From positions 27,102 to 91,101 of the forward strand of contig SSNU01000051.1 of assembly GCA_012064415.1 (NCBI GenBank): a DNA stretch of 64,000 nucleotides. The letters are read 5' to 3'. Positions 33,336 through 45,500 of the stretch are shown one piece after another. Position numbers and translations under genes: made by a program. The notes beneath the pieces were generated by a model, which was not told where the DNA came from, searched no databases, and saw only the letters and a list, made by a program, of their open reading frames with translations. Each line of letters starts with the position of its first letter. Positions within the stretch are counted from its first letter, which is position 1. Origin of the DNA: Gyrodactylus bullatarudis. Its lineage: Eukaryota; Platyhelminthes; Monogenea; Gyrodactylidea; Gyrodactylidae.

Positions 33336-33976
33336 ATGTCCGCAATACGTAAAAAGCTCGTTATTGTTGGTGATGGCGCTTGTGGCAAGACTTGTCTTCT
33401 CATTGTTTTTAGTAAAGATCAGTTTCCAGAAGTATATGTTCCCACCGTTTTCGAAAATTATGTCGCTGATATTGAAGTAGATGGGAAGCAAGTAGAACTC
33501 GCTCTTTGGGATACAGCCGGTCAAGAGGATTATGACAGACTTCGCCCTCTTTCATACCCAGACACTGACGTGATTCTTATGTGCTTCTCCATTGATAGTA
33601 CTGATAGTTTGGAGAATATCTCAGAAAAATGGTTCCCCGAGGTCAAGCATTTTTGTCCCAATGTCCCCATTATCCTTGTTGGCAATAAAAAAGACTTGAG
33701 AAATGACGAGAGAGCACGTCATGAACTGGCAAAGATCAGACAAGAACTTGTTAAACCTGATGATGGACGGTTAATGGCCGAAAGAATAAGTCAGTTTTGT
33801 TTACATTCTTTTTTAATAAATTCAGCTTTAATTTATCTAACCTCTTTCTAGATGCCTATGCCTATCTAGAGTGTTCAGCCAAGACTAAGGATGGTTGTAG
33901 AGAGGTATTTGAAACAGCCACAAGAGCGGCCCTATCCACAAAGAGAAAAGGAAAGAAAGGTTGCGATTTATTATAG
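33336..33976 (+). CDS. RHO1: RHO1/RHOA small GTPase
   Basis: Two exons (33336-33789, 33852-33976; 62-bp intron with a gtcagt donor) encode 192 residues, the normal length. Rho GTPases switch actin organisation and cytokinesis at the plasma membrane. Seen: G1 GDGACGKT, switch [10 protein letters not shown] with the effector threonine, G3 [16 protein letters not shown] with the catalytic glutamine, NKKD, and ECSAK. The C-terminus has a basic stretch (KRKGKKG) and the CAAX box CDLL, whose final leucine predicts geranylgeranylation. The Rho insert helix region ([16 protein letters not shown]) is somewhat diverged. It is divergent from TRAPPC8 with a duplicated promoter upstream. Confidence 0.97.
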
Positions 33977-34365
33977 ATTGAATCTATCTCTTGGACAATC
34001 ATTTACGCTTAATGTTTGCATTTCTTATTAAAAACATTGTAAATGTTAAAATAAATTTTGCTTAGTTCTTATTTACCTAAATATGATCTAATTTCTTCAA
34101 TTCTTCCAAAAATCCCTCGATCATCCCGTATCAATAAATTTTCATGATAACCTAGCTTTTGACCCTTTATAGATATGAACGCGTCATTAATCTATAAAAC
34201 AGCAGAATGCATTATGATTATGAATATTTGAAGAATAATAATAATCCTTCAGAAATTAAAATTTTTTATCACAATTTGACAATTTTGGCGCCAAATTCTC
34301 TTCCGCATGATTGATCTTTGTTTTAACTAACAACCAAACTATTCAGGTTTGAATCTTTGAGGCAA
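33977..34365. other. Intergenic, RHO1 3' end / HSF 5' region
   Basis: 389 bp between two genes on the plus strand. An aataaa signal at about 34050 could serve RHO1. No clear inverted nGAAn arrays (heat shock elements) that I would stand behind. Confidence 0.5.
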
Positions 34366-37300
34366 GATGACTAGCAGTACTATACCAGCATTTCTGACCA
34401 AACTCTTGTTAATGATTGAAAATGAAGAAAATAACAAGTATATTTACTGGGGAAAGGTATAATAATTATTTCACAATCTTGTTCTAGAATGGAGAAAGCT
34501 TTCATATTAGAGATTCAGCCAGATTTGCTAAGGATATTTTACCTCTCTACTTCAAACATAATAATCTAGCGAGCTTTATTCGTCAACTAAATATGTGTAA
34601 TTTTTTTCACTCAATTCTTTCTTTAGATGGATTTAGAAAATTGAATTCTTATTCGAACAATGCCCTCAATAGTTCTTCAGAAATGGAGTTTGCACACAAA
34701 CACTTTATCAGAGGCAAATTCTCCCTGATGAACAATATCCACAGAAAGCCGAATAATAGTCATGGCTCCTCAGTATTGCATGAGCAGACCTTATCAAGTC
34801 TTAATAATCATGTTCCAACTATTGATGATTACAATTACCTGACAACTGTTGTCAATCGTTTAAAACAAAAACAAGATTTGACATTCTCCCAAATGTATCG
34901 TCTAAAGGCTGAGAATGAAGCCTTTTATCAAGAGCTGGTCACATTGAGAAGAAACCACGATAAGCAATCTAAAATGATTCATTCTGTAAGAATTTTTTCA
35001 CGACTCTATTTTCTCATATTTTTGTGTGTGTTACTTTTTTGTGCTTTCACGATCATTGATACCAAGATAAAAGCTACCTAATTGAATATTTATATTTTAG
35101 CTATTCTCATTCCTCTCTGCCATTGCACAAGATCCCAATCAAGGCTTTTGTATACCCAATTTTCGAAAGAGTCAACTATCTATTGAAGGTGGGAGCTCTT
35201 CTCAAAATTTTCTAATCGACTTTGACGAATATTTAAAACAGAATGATACCGCTGAAGATTTAACCACTCCTACCTTCAACGAAAACAGTCCTATCAATAC
35301 TACACAAAATCTTTTGACAAGACCCATGTCACTCACTGACCTTAACAGTATATCTTCTTTGTCTAATACAATAGTCACCAATAGACCCTTCCTTTCAATT
35401 AAAGCTCCACCTGCTAAAGATCTACAGTAAGTTTTTTTAAATATCTCTTTGTGTATCAAGTCTTTGGTAAAACAGAATGTAAGGTCTATATTCTCTTTAT
35501 TCCTTAGAACATCTCCTACTGTAATATCTGCAAATTCTGTCAAACTGCCAATAAAAGGCAGCTCAAATCTAATACAGAAACCTCGTCTCATAATTCCCTC
35601 TGTGAACAACAATAATACCACAAGCAATCTAAATACGAAAACATCATCGATCCCCTCTAAAGTTCCATTAATCAAACCAAAGATTATCAACGCGTATTCC
35701 AACAAAATTCCATTACCAATCGCTTCATCCAGTGCTACTCATAAAAGTTACCCTGTTCGGTTTATAAAGTCAGATCAGAATTTGTCTCAGAGACAAATCA
35801 CCTCATTGCCAGCTAATTTGCAGTTGAAAAATGCTACACCCCCCGAGGAAGATTTGCCCATGGAGGATATGCTAAAGAATCCAGATTCCAAGTGAGTTTT
35901 TACCCATTTTTTGTCGAAAATTTAATGAATTAATCATTCAGAGCACTTTTCAATAAATGCCAATTTTATCTTAACAACTATTGTCCATGTAACTGAATGC
36001 TCATGTTGATTCGTGTTCAAACTTGGCTTATCATCCAATTTAGAATATTGAAAGAAGATATATTAAAACCAAATGTACATTTCTTGAAGCATCATCAGTG
36101 GTAATTCTTCAAAAATGATATTAGTTAAGAATTCATTCAAGATAATATTTTACAAATAACGAAAGAAATAGTAAAGTCAACGAAAATAAGAATTAAATGC
36201 AAGCTGAAAAAACACCAAAACTCTCCAATAAATAGCAACAATGGAGAGAAAAGTGAAAAAGCTCACATTGGCCAAGGTAGTTGAAGATTATAGGAATAGT
36301 TTTTTTGCATTTAATTCTTATTTTCGTTGACTTTACTATTTCTTTCGTTATTTGTAAAATATTATCTTGAATGAATTCTTGACTAATATCATTTTTGAAG
36401 AATTACCACTGATGATGCTTCAAGAAATGTACATTTGGTTTTAATATATCTTCTTTCATTTTTCTAAATTATGGATAAAAGTGGATTTTCGGACGTTTTT
36501 GAAAAATTACGTGAATTACTTATTCGTAATATCATCCAAGTATGAAATAAAGTTAATTATCACAGCTAAATTTTTACTACGATTTGTAAAAATATTATTC
36601 ATTCAAATAGTGGATCTTGATTATTTATTCTGCAATGATCTTAATTAAATCTTTTTATAGTCTTAATTTATTGATTCAATGTGACGGTTTAAGCCAAGAT
36701 AGGGAGACATTCTATTACAGTATTCTAAAATTGATCTTTAGAAATCGATTGGCTAATTTAGCTATTCATTACTCAATTTCCAGTTATTATTACCTGTTGG
36801 TTTGCAAAAAAATATTTTTTTTAAACTGAGAAGTTATTTTGACATTGATTTATGGTATTTTATCTTTTAACGGTCTGAATGAGCTAAGGAATTATTAAAA
36901 ATTATTGATTATTCCTCTACTTGAGTGATTATTATTGAAAATAATTTCAATCGTAATTAAAGTATAGTACATGTCATTAATTGGATTTGAAATTTTTCCT
37001 CAAAAAAGCAACCCTTTTTATTCTCATTCCTCAGTTCCTTATTAATTATAATTAATGGTGTAGGATTATATAATTATCAAAATTAATAAAAATTGATTCT
37101 CAATGATTCTAAATTATTGTTGTACTTATCAATAAAGTAGTTCTTAAGAATTTTAGTCTTTTCTGTATTATTTTATGTTTGGTTTTCAACTTAAAAAGTC
37201 AAATGTTCGTATATTCAGAGTGAAGAAGGTGGTCGAAAATTATTTGCCAAATTTAGAACGATAATTTTCCACAATATTTGAAACAGCACCCAAGATAGAT

Positions 37301-40300
37301 GGTTCTTGGTTCGATATTACAGTAGTTTGAACCCCATTTCACAACATATGATTATTAAACTCTATGTTAACTAATTTAGAATTAGATTCTTTTCTTCAAG
37401 GGTTCAGAGTCTACACAGTAGACATGGACGAAATTTTGCAAATCGCCCATCGATATGAGAAATTTAATCTTCAAGTATTTAAATATTATTATCCCACCAA
37501 ACTTTGCTTCAAAATACCATTCCATGATTCTGGAATAAGGTGAATAAAATTGTGTAAATTAAAAACGTTTTTAATGTTTTATATTCATAATTTTAACTTC
37601 TTACAAATATTTGCAAAAACGACAAAAATCTTATTAAATTATAATTTACCATTCTAAATATTCTTGATTAAGAAAAATACTGAATGAATTTCAAAGTTAA
37701 AGTAATTTATTTAAATTTTATTTTCTCATAACATGTATCCCGGGTTGTGGACACCAACTCAAATAGAGATGTACAGAGTTGACATTTTCTTTGCTCATCT
37801 TTGTTCGGCATACTCAATAAATAATATAAGCATAAGTGAATCTGCTACCTCGGCAGGAAACGCCCCTGTGATTCAATACTTTTCTTATGATGCGCAAAAT
37901 AAAATGTATTTTTTTCACATTCACATGGATATGAATAAATACTCTTATTAATTCGTGTATTTTTAGTTAGCATTTAGAAATTTTATTTAGAACTATGCAA
38001 GAATTATCCTGAGAGATTGAATCTTTTAAACATTTTTTCTAAAACTAATTTTTTTTGTGGAAATAAATATAAAACATATATCTCAATACAAGAATGTCCA
38101 TCAATGCGATCATAATAATCGATATTTGTCCAATAACATATGCTCAGCTATTGTCTAAAAAAATCTTTTTTGGATAAATTTGATTTTCACATTGTTCACA
38201 GTCCAGACTTGTTAGCGAATTAAAATAAATTTATAATTTCGGTTACAAAGTTTTAATACATGGAAAAAAAAGTTAAGGAATACTATATCTATCTTGCTCT
38301 TTCCATTTTTGTGGTATATATGAGTTGGTATCTATTATAATAAGTTATTAATAATAACTAGGGCAACCAAATGCCTTTTTTGTCCATAGATTAAGGTGTA
38401 TTAAGCCTGAAAATGTTATTAAAAAGTCTCCTGATAGCTTGGTCCACGAGTTGGGTATGCCTTTTTTTGCTTTTTCTCATCCAAAAAAGCCTTTTTTAGC
38501 CTTTTTGAATTTACTTCTTGAAAAGCCATTTTTGCATTAGAATAAATAAGAATCCCCTGTCCAATCTCAGATACAAGCGACAATTAATAAAAATATGACA
38601 TTATACGACTTCAATGAAAAAATCGAAGGCTGTTAACTTCAAAATTATCATGATATTCTGCATTTAATGCTTCTACTAACTAAAGTTCAAAACTTGATTT
38701 TAACAGAAATCCAAGCTAAAATTAAATATTAAGTTCGGAAATTCAATTGAAACTTACCCTGTATTCTCCAAAGCTAGATAAAATCATAAGCAAAATGGTC
38801 CAAACGAATATTCAAAATATATAATCAATTATATTTCAGAGATTCTAGATATTTATACTTAATTCATTGGATGATCATACTTAACCAATGATAATTAAAA
38901 ATCATTTGTTAAAGGTTCTTGGTGGGCTGAAAACGGTTGTGATTCAAATTCGTTTTGAAAAATTGAACCAGTTCGTATCCATACCATGCAAATTGGAATA
39001 GTTCACGGGTAAAATGTATTCAGTTTAAGCGAATATTTTTATCTGCCTTTTTTTCATTCAATAAACTGCCTTTTTCTGGTTACCCTAATAATAACTAATT
39101 AGTTTTGTGTTTTGATATTTAAAACATTTTGATGTATAAATATTTATTATTTTAATCCTATAATTCTTAAAAGCCTAATGATGGATGAAATTGAGAACTT
39201 GGAGAATCTTGATAACCTGTTTATCGCTGACAATCTGGACGAAGAAGCCTTAAACCAACTTCTCCTGAGTCCGTCCACAGGTTCCTTCAACAACATGAAC
39301 CCTGAAAATGATGTTGAAGAAGTAATCAATAATCCAGATCTCAATCCAGCCTCTTCCCAGCAGTCATCATCAACTGAGGCAATGGATCAATTTGGATGTA
39401 CGTTTTACTTCAGTTATAAGTATTATTATTCAATTTAAAAAATCAGAATATTTTAAAGAGTTAAACTGAGCCTTATTAGTCTTTTTGATATAAAAGATGA
39501 GAAGTTACTATCTTTACTCAGGTAATACAAATTTTTTCGGTCATTTGCTCATTCAATAGAGAACTAAATTTTGAGAAAAAAAGCACCCACAAAGTCATTT
39601 GAGAAAACTATATTTTGCATTACCCTAATCTTTACAAATAAAAACTCAATATTTCTCCTAATATAGTGAGGAAAAATTGAATTTTTGAATCAGGTAACAG
39701 AATGACCCCATAATCTGTTGGAATGATATGAACTTCGAAAAAAATTCAATCTGATGTAAAATTTCAATCTTGAAATTTTTTATTATTTCGGAAAACTTTA
39801 TACTGATATTTCGGACAAACATGAAAATTTCGAATTTGGCCAGAGAAACTCACCATTAACAAGAAAAAGTAAAGTATTAAAATTTTGGATTATTTTCCAT
39901 CGTTATAGTTGAAAAACTGATGATTCGATTTCCCCCCATAATGGTGAATATTATATCCTAAATTATAATTTTCTCACCTAATTTCGATCCTAAATATCAG
40001 TATGCAACTACTTCAAATTTTTGGAACCATCAAACTTTTTGAGATTTTCGAAATTCAAAAAATGGCTCAATTTCCATCAGATTGGATTTTCTTCAGAATA
40101 AATTTTATTTCAAAAAAAAATATTTTTCTCCTAATAATTCTCATCTTTTAGTTTCATATCAATTAGTTTTATAAACATTATATTGTCTGGAAAATGCTTT
40201 TCTATGATGTCATTTTCGTTTTAAAATTCAAATACTACTGCATAATTTTCAATGAACTGAGTCCTAAATGAGTTACCAACTTTTTGGCACAATATTTTTT

Positions 40301-41130
40301 CTAACAATTCATTTTTCATCAAGCATTCAGATTCTTTCGTAAGATTTTCCTCCAATCATCATTAGTACATGTATACTTTTTTTACTATTTAAAAATATCA
40401 AATTATCCGATGAGGTGATTGATTTTTTTTCAAATATCGATCATGTACTCTACATAAAATCAGGTCAAAGATCCATCAAGTATATTAGGATCTGCTATTT
40501 GATGATCAATTTATTATAGTAGTTATAGGGAGTGACATCAAATTAATGTTTTCTACCAAAGTTGACTGCTATAAAATTGGCAATCTGTGATTTTTACAAA
40601 AATCTCATCTTCTCACTTTCAAATCAATAAAAATGTTTTCAAAGTTTAGAAAAATTGGATTTTGACACCTAAACAAAGTTTGAAAACATTATCATACTTT
40701 ATCTTAGAAAATTTACAGATTTTAAAAAGTAAAATTAGGAATCATGATCTGGTCTCCAGAAAATCTTTAAGCCATTCGAATTCTTCATGAAAAGATTGAA
40801 ATTTTTGTAAAAATCATACATGATTCAGAACCTAATATCGATTAGCTAGTAATTTAATTTAAATTCTGAAATTATTTTTCAGCCATGTCTCCGAATCGCG
40901 TGAATGCTCTTCCCTGGGAGAATTCTCCTAGTCTTTTCCTCGAAAACAACATACCTGAAAAGCCAGTTCCCTTTATATCTATTAATGATCCAAAAAACCT
41001 GAAGCGTCTTAGTGAAAGTGAATACGAGGTTGGCATCTTTACTGAGGCTGATAGTCCAATCTCGGAGATTGAATGTCCTGGCAAGAGACCTCGAAAACTG
41101 AGTTTATCGTCTGGTAAAACACTACCCTAG
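34366..41130 (+). CDS. HSF: Heat shock transcription factor
   Basis: Seven exons (34366-34456, 34488-34596, 34627-34985, 35101-35426, 35508-35891, 39174-39396, 40883-41130) join in frame to 579 residues. HSF trimerises under stress and activates chaperone genes in the nucleus. The DNA-binding domain (residues about 7-100) is clear: [48 protein letters not shown], here split by two micro-introns of 31 and 30 bp, then FIRGK. A coiled-coil trimerisation stretch follows (about 135-185, LKQKQDLTFSQMYRLKAENE). The exon 4-7 region is serine/asparagine-rich and acidic near ENLENLDNLFIADNLDEEAL, like an activation domain. Introns 5 and 6 (3.3 and 1.5 kb) hold foldback and hAT-type elements. The DNA-binding domain identity is certain; the C-terminal exons rest on splice phase. 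Confidence 0.92.
36041..36476. mobile_element. Foldback element in HSF intron 5
   Basis: Arms of about 165 bp pair around a loop near 36258. The left arm holds aaagaagatatattaaaacc and ttcttgaagcatcatcagtg, and the right arm carries their reverse complements. Arm identity is high. Relics of the same family appear near 663-725 and 1138-1230. It is non-coding. Confidence 0.8.
38359..39087. mobile_element. hAT-type MITE in HSF intron 5
   Basis: A 729-bp element with ends TAGGGCAACCA... and, in reverse, TAGGGTAACCA... It is flanked by a perfect 8-bp target duplication ataataac (38351-38358 and 39088-39095). An 8-bp duplication and such ends fit the hAT superfamily. The interior has repeated 'gccttttttg' motifs and no open frame, so it moved with help from another copy. 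Confidence 0.8.
39484..40166. mobile_element. Foldback element in HSF intron 6
   Basis: Left end ttgatataaaagatgagaag; right end in reverse attgatatgaaactaaaagatgagaa. The ends resemble the foldback family of 11466-12200, and inner parts pair loosely. It is diverged and non-coding. Confidence 0.5.
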
Positions 41131-42571
41131 ACAAATAAAAAATTCAATCATAGATGAGAGAAAAGGCAGCTCAGTGTCTACATCTTTTACTGAATGTAAC
41201 CTGGTGAATTTCTATTTTCCACCTACAAGATACAGATGAGAATTTATGCATTTAACATATTTTTTACTCAACTTCATAGAGTAATGAATTAAATTTGAAA
41301 AGTAAAAATAACTATAGTCTTTTTTCTCTTTCATCACTGTCCGAATTCGATCCACAAACTGCCTTTGAATCGGGCCAGATTCATAGAAAAACTTTTCCAG
41401 TCAATAAAAATTTAATTCTCCCATTTTAGTCCTAACCTCCAGCTTGAAGATTCCCTTCTCATTATTTCTCCACAAAAATGAATGAAAGGCTGTGATGATG
41501 ATTATGCTGGATCCAATTGATTAGAATCTACTGTTTCTTATAAATGCAATTTTATTTTTCTCTCAAAATAATCGCATCATACGATTGAACAAAGTGAAAA
41601 AAACCCACAAAATGTACCACTAATTTTATATTAACGCTCAAGACATTATCTGATCACAAAACTTTGTGCGTCATCCTAGACGAAAAAAGTATTAATATTT
41701 TTTCATACATTTGTGAATTATCAAACCCCATTTTATATTTCTATACATTGTATATTCTCAGAGACATATTTTCCATTCTAGTAATTTTTATCAATAAAAG
41801 TTCAGTGGCTTTCATCATCTGTGTATGCATGTTACCAGCTTTGCTTCAACATTCACATTTGAGAATAAATATTTGTACATGTTTATAATTCCAATAATGA
41901 ATTCTAAAGGCTTCTTCTAGCCCATGGAGAAGCCCCTATTTGAGAAGTATCACAAACCAAAGTTAGATTGGAAGCACAGGACTCGATAGACCTCGGACTA
42001 TTATGTCACTAGGAATGAATAGAAAGTAAAAGTAAAAAGAAAATTTCGTATTAAAAAAGATATTTACATTTTCTCCTTTTGTTCAACAAATTTTCCTCGT
42101 TGTACAAATATAGATTATCAGTCAAGTAAAGATGAGGATTTCAATTAGAAGAGGATCGGACCAATTTCATATCAAGTTACTTTATCACTTGTGCATAGAA
42201 TAACATTCAAATCTATGATGAACTTTGAATCTTTTCATTCAACTCACAAAAAAGATTTGAAAAACCTTCTTTATCAAAGTACAAGGGTTTTAATTCTTTT
42301 ATTGCAATACTGAAGATAAAAGTTGTGATTTTTTTTATTTTTCAATAGTAATATGTATGTACAATTATTAGAATGTTAGATGAAGGATAATTAATTAAAA
42401 GGTTGATTCGAAAAGAAAAGGAACTACTGTAATAATTTTGAGTAAAGACATTTTGCTAGGTAAAAAAGGAACTTATATTATTATTTTTATGTTTTGGGAG
42501 TTGAATGGGAGGGAAAAAAGTGAAGGAGTGTGTTTTGTAAAGAATGATTATAGGAGGAGTTTACAAATTTA
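41131..42571. other. Convergent 3' region of HSF and CDC27
   Basis: About 1.4 kb between two facing stop codons. It should hold both 3' untranslated regions. I see only AT-rich unique-looking sequence and no further gene. Confidence 0.5.
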
Positions 42572-45500
42572 CTATTCATCAAGGTCCATCGTATCATCAG
42601 CATAAAAGGAATAGTTGTAACCATCTGAGAAATCATCATCGTGTTCTTCGGTCGTGGGAACTTGGTTGCTTGCATAGGCACGTCTGAAATTAATCAAAAT
42701 GAATATTTTATCATTGATTAAAATACACATTTCATTAAAGACTACTTTATGACTATTTTATAGATTGAAATATAGTAAATTTAGTACATAAAAAATAACT
42801 AACGTATTGACTGTATCAATTTGAGATAAAATTTCCTCGTTGATACGTGAAGAGTTGTTTTGTTGTTCCGTATTCGCTACTTCGGGAGTGGAACGTCTGC
42901 GTGTAGGCGGTGTATAAATAATCGAGTATCCTTGGTTGTTTTGGTCGGGATTTCGTAAAAGATACGATGTCTGTACATTGGGAATGATGTTGGAATTTCC
43001 GACAGGTGAACGTGTACGTCGAAAAGGTGTTCGTGATCCAGTCTCGGGATCAATTTGACTATTAGGAGTAGTAGACTGAAGATTTGGTGTTGCTGACATG
43101 TAGTTTGAAGTACCAGATGATGAACTGATTTGATTTGAAACTGTCGGTGTTGTGGCATTGTTTGCATTATTTCCAATATTTGCAGAATTACTATTACTCC
43201 TGGTGGCAACAACTCCACTCCCAGTATTTCCACTACTGGGAATATTCGAAGTGTTTACTGACTCATCATTGCCAACAAAAGACATGGTATGAACACCATC
43301 CAGGTAGGCTGATGCTGTTATACTCAAATTGAACGAGCATGGATCAAGGTCAACGGCTCTGGCAAAGTTTATTTGAGCATTTGCATACTGATGTAATTGC
43401 TTATAGGCGTTGCCAAGCATCATGTAAATCTTAGCTTCATTTGGCAACCTTTTACTCAGCTTCATCAATTCCTCAATGGCTTCCTAAAAGAATTAAAAAG
43501 AATTTTATTTAAGTGATTTTTAATGTACAGGTACTTTAAATGTAAAACCTGTTGTTATTCTCCGGATATAATTTTTGTGTTTAATTATAGTCAATTAGTC
43601 TAATAATATGGCTAAAATAATAAAAATACAAATGGTGACTTAAACTTTCAGAAATCAAGAGGCTTTAAAGAGGTTTCATAAGAATTTAGCTCAAGACTTA
43701 TTTTACAAGACTTATGGAAAAGAACCAATTTTGTTCACTTTATAAATTGATTCAGAGATTTGCTATTGAATTCAGATCATAAATAAATCAGTCATTGATA
43801 TCTAGAGTAAATTGATCAAAAATTCAAGACCTATCGAGTTGTCTCATTTAGACCGAGAATAGAAAAAGATTCTTAAAAAAAAGAAATTTCAAATTTTAAT
43901 TTTGAGTAGTCTTCATTAAAGCTTATTTTCAAACAGATTTTAGATCACTAACACCTACTTCATAGTAGTTAAATGACCCTAAGAATAATTTTGAGGAGTA
44001 GTGGTGTTTTAGAGGAGGTGCTGTAACTTTCAAAAGTATGCAGAGATTAATGTCCAATAATATTTGGCTATCTTGATTTTCGAAAATGAAGGCAAAAATA
44101 ATGATTCATTTGTGTAGTCTTTCTTAATGAATTCATCAATAAACATCATCAACACTTCAATAAAAATATTATCAAATATTGTTTATGCCAGTCAAAATAC
44201 TGTTTTTTCATTGGTTCGTTCACTTTTTATATAGTTCTGCTTCTGAAGTAAATTGGACCACAACTTTCGTTTTACTGGAGGACAAATCAACAACATAAAA
44301 CATCAAAGTAACGAAAGAAGATGATTTCTGTTATTTCACAAATAAGGTTTTTATCTCGGGTATAATTAATTTTTACTAAAGGATGAGAAGAAGCTTGAAA
44401 GATTCACGGCAAATCACAAGCTATGATCTGGGGGAGGGGTGTATATTCTCATGAAGCCCAGTCATAAGTAATTATTGAGAGCTCAAAAATGAACTCATCT
44501 AGATTTACCGAAATAAAAGATAAAGCTTTACATTTATAACAAGACCATGAATCCTCCAAATAACTCAGGTATGAAAAAAAATTTTTGAAATCATTGAAAA
44601 ATGAAAGTGAACAGATTATTTCTTTGTTTTCAATTTCAATAAAAATGTTATTCAAAATTCATTATAATTATTCCAGACGTTGGAAAGAGTGGATGTATAA
44701 TTTTTAAGAAGTTAACTATTACTACTTATCTTTTAGCCTCTGTTATTTCTTTCGATCAAGCCGAGGAAAAGCCAAAGAACTTTGGTGTAGAAAATTAGAA
44801 ATCCATTACAATAAATGATAATGATAATAGTAGTGAATCAATAGCTGCTTTTGTGCGGAGAGAAAAAAAGTGAATGAATAAAATTAGCCAGATAGTCTTA
44901 CCTGATAATAATTCCGAGTTAGCATTAGGGTAGCACGATGGTAAATTGCTAGGTTATTGGTTGGATCGAGGCTGACGCCTAAGTTGAAGCAATGCAGAGC
45001 AGATCCTTTGTAGGTGATGGATTCACCAGTAACTAATGCCTTGTCAGTTTCCTCGTTGAGCTTACACAGCCTTTTGGTATAAATTTTACGATCGTCAACT
45101 CGCTTGGCAACAAATCCATACCAGCCTCGTCTCTCGCGAAGAATGGCCAAATGAGTAAATAGGAGACTGCTCTTGGGAAAGAGGAGGACAGCTTGGACAA
45201 GGTGCTGTTCCGCTTGTTCCAGCTGGTCCTTGTGGTAGTATGCTTTGAACATTCCGAAATGGGCAATATAATTCCTCGGATCAATACGTAGGGCATGGCG
45301 GAAGGCAGAGAAGGCTGCCTCGAGCGAGTCTTTATTCAATAATTCGTGTCCCAACAGAGTACAGGCATAGGCATCATTTGGTCGATTCTAGGAAAATGAT
45401 CAAAAGTTAGAGACTAAATCGGGAAACTTCAAAGCAAAAATTTAAAAAACTCACTCTGAGTGCCTGCTGGAAGAATTTGATAGCGAGAACAGTCTTTTTC

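Larger units (their letters stand above)
30833..33375. repeat. 1,267-bp direct tandem duplication (TRAPPC8 5' end + RHO1 start)
   Basis: Bases 30833-32099 are repeated at 32100-33366 with no difference that I can see. All three breakpoints share the 9 bases ttggtgatg (30833-30841, 32100-32108, 33367-33375). Each unit holds part of TRAPPC8 exon 4, exons 1-3, the divergent promoter and the first codons of RHO1. It is either a very recent duplication or an assembly artefact. Confidence 0.95.
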
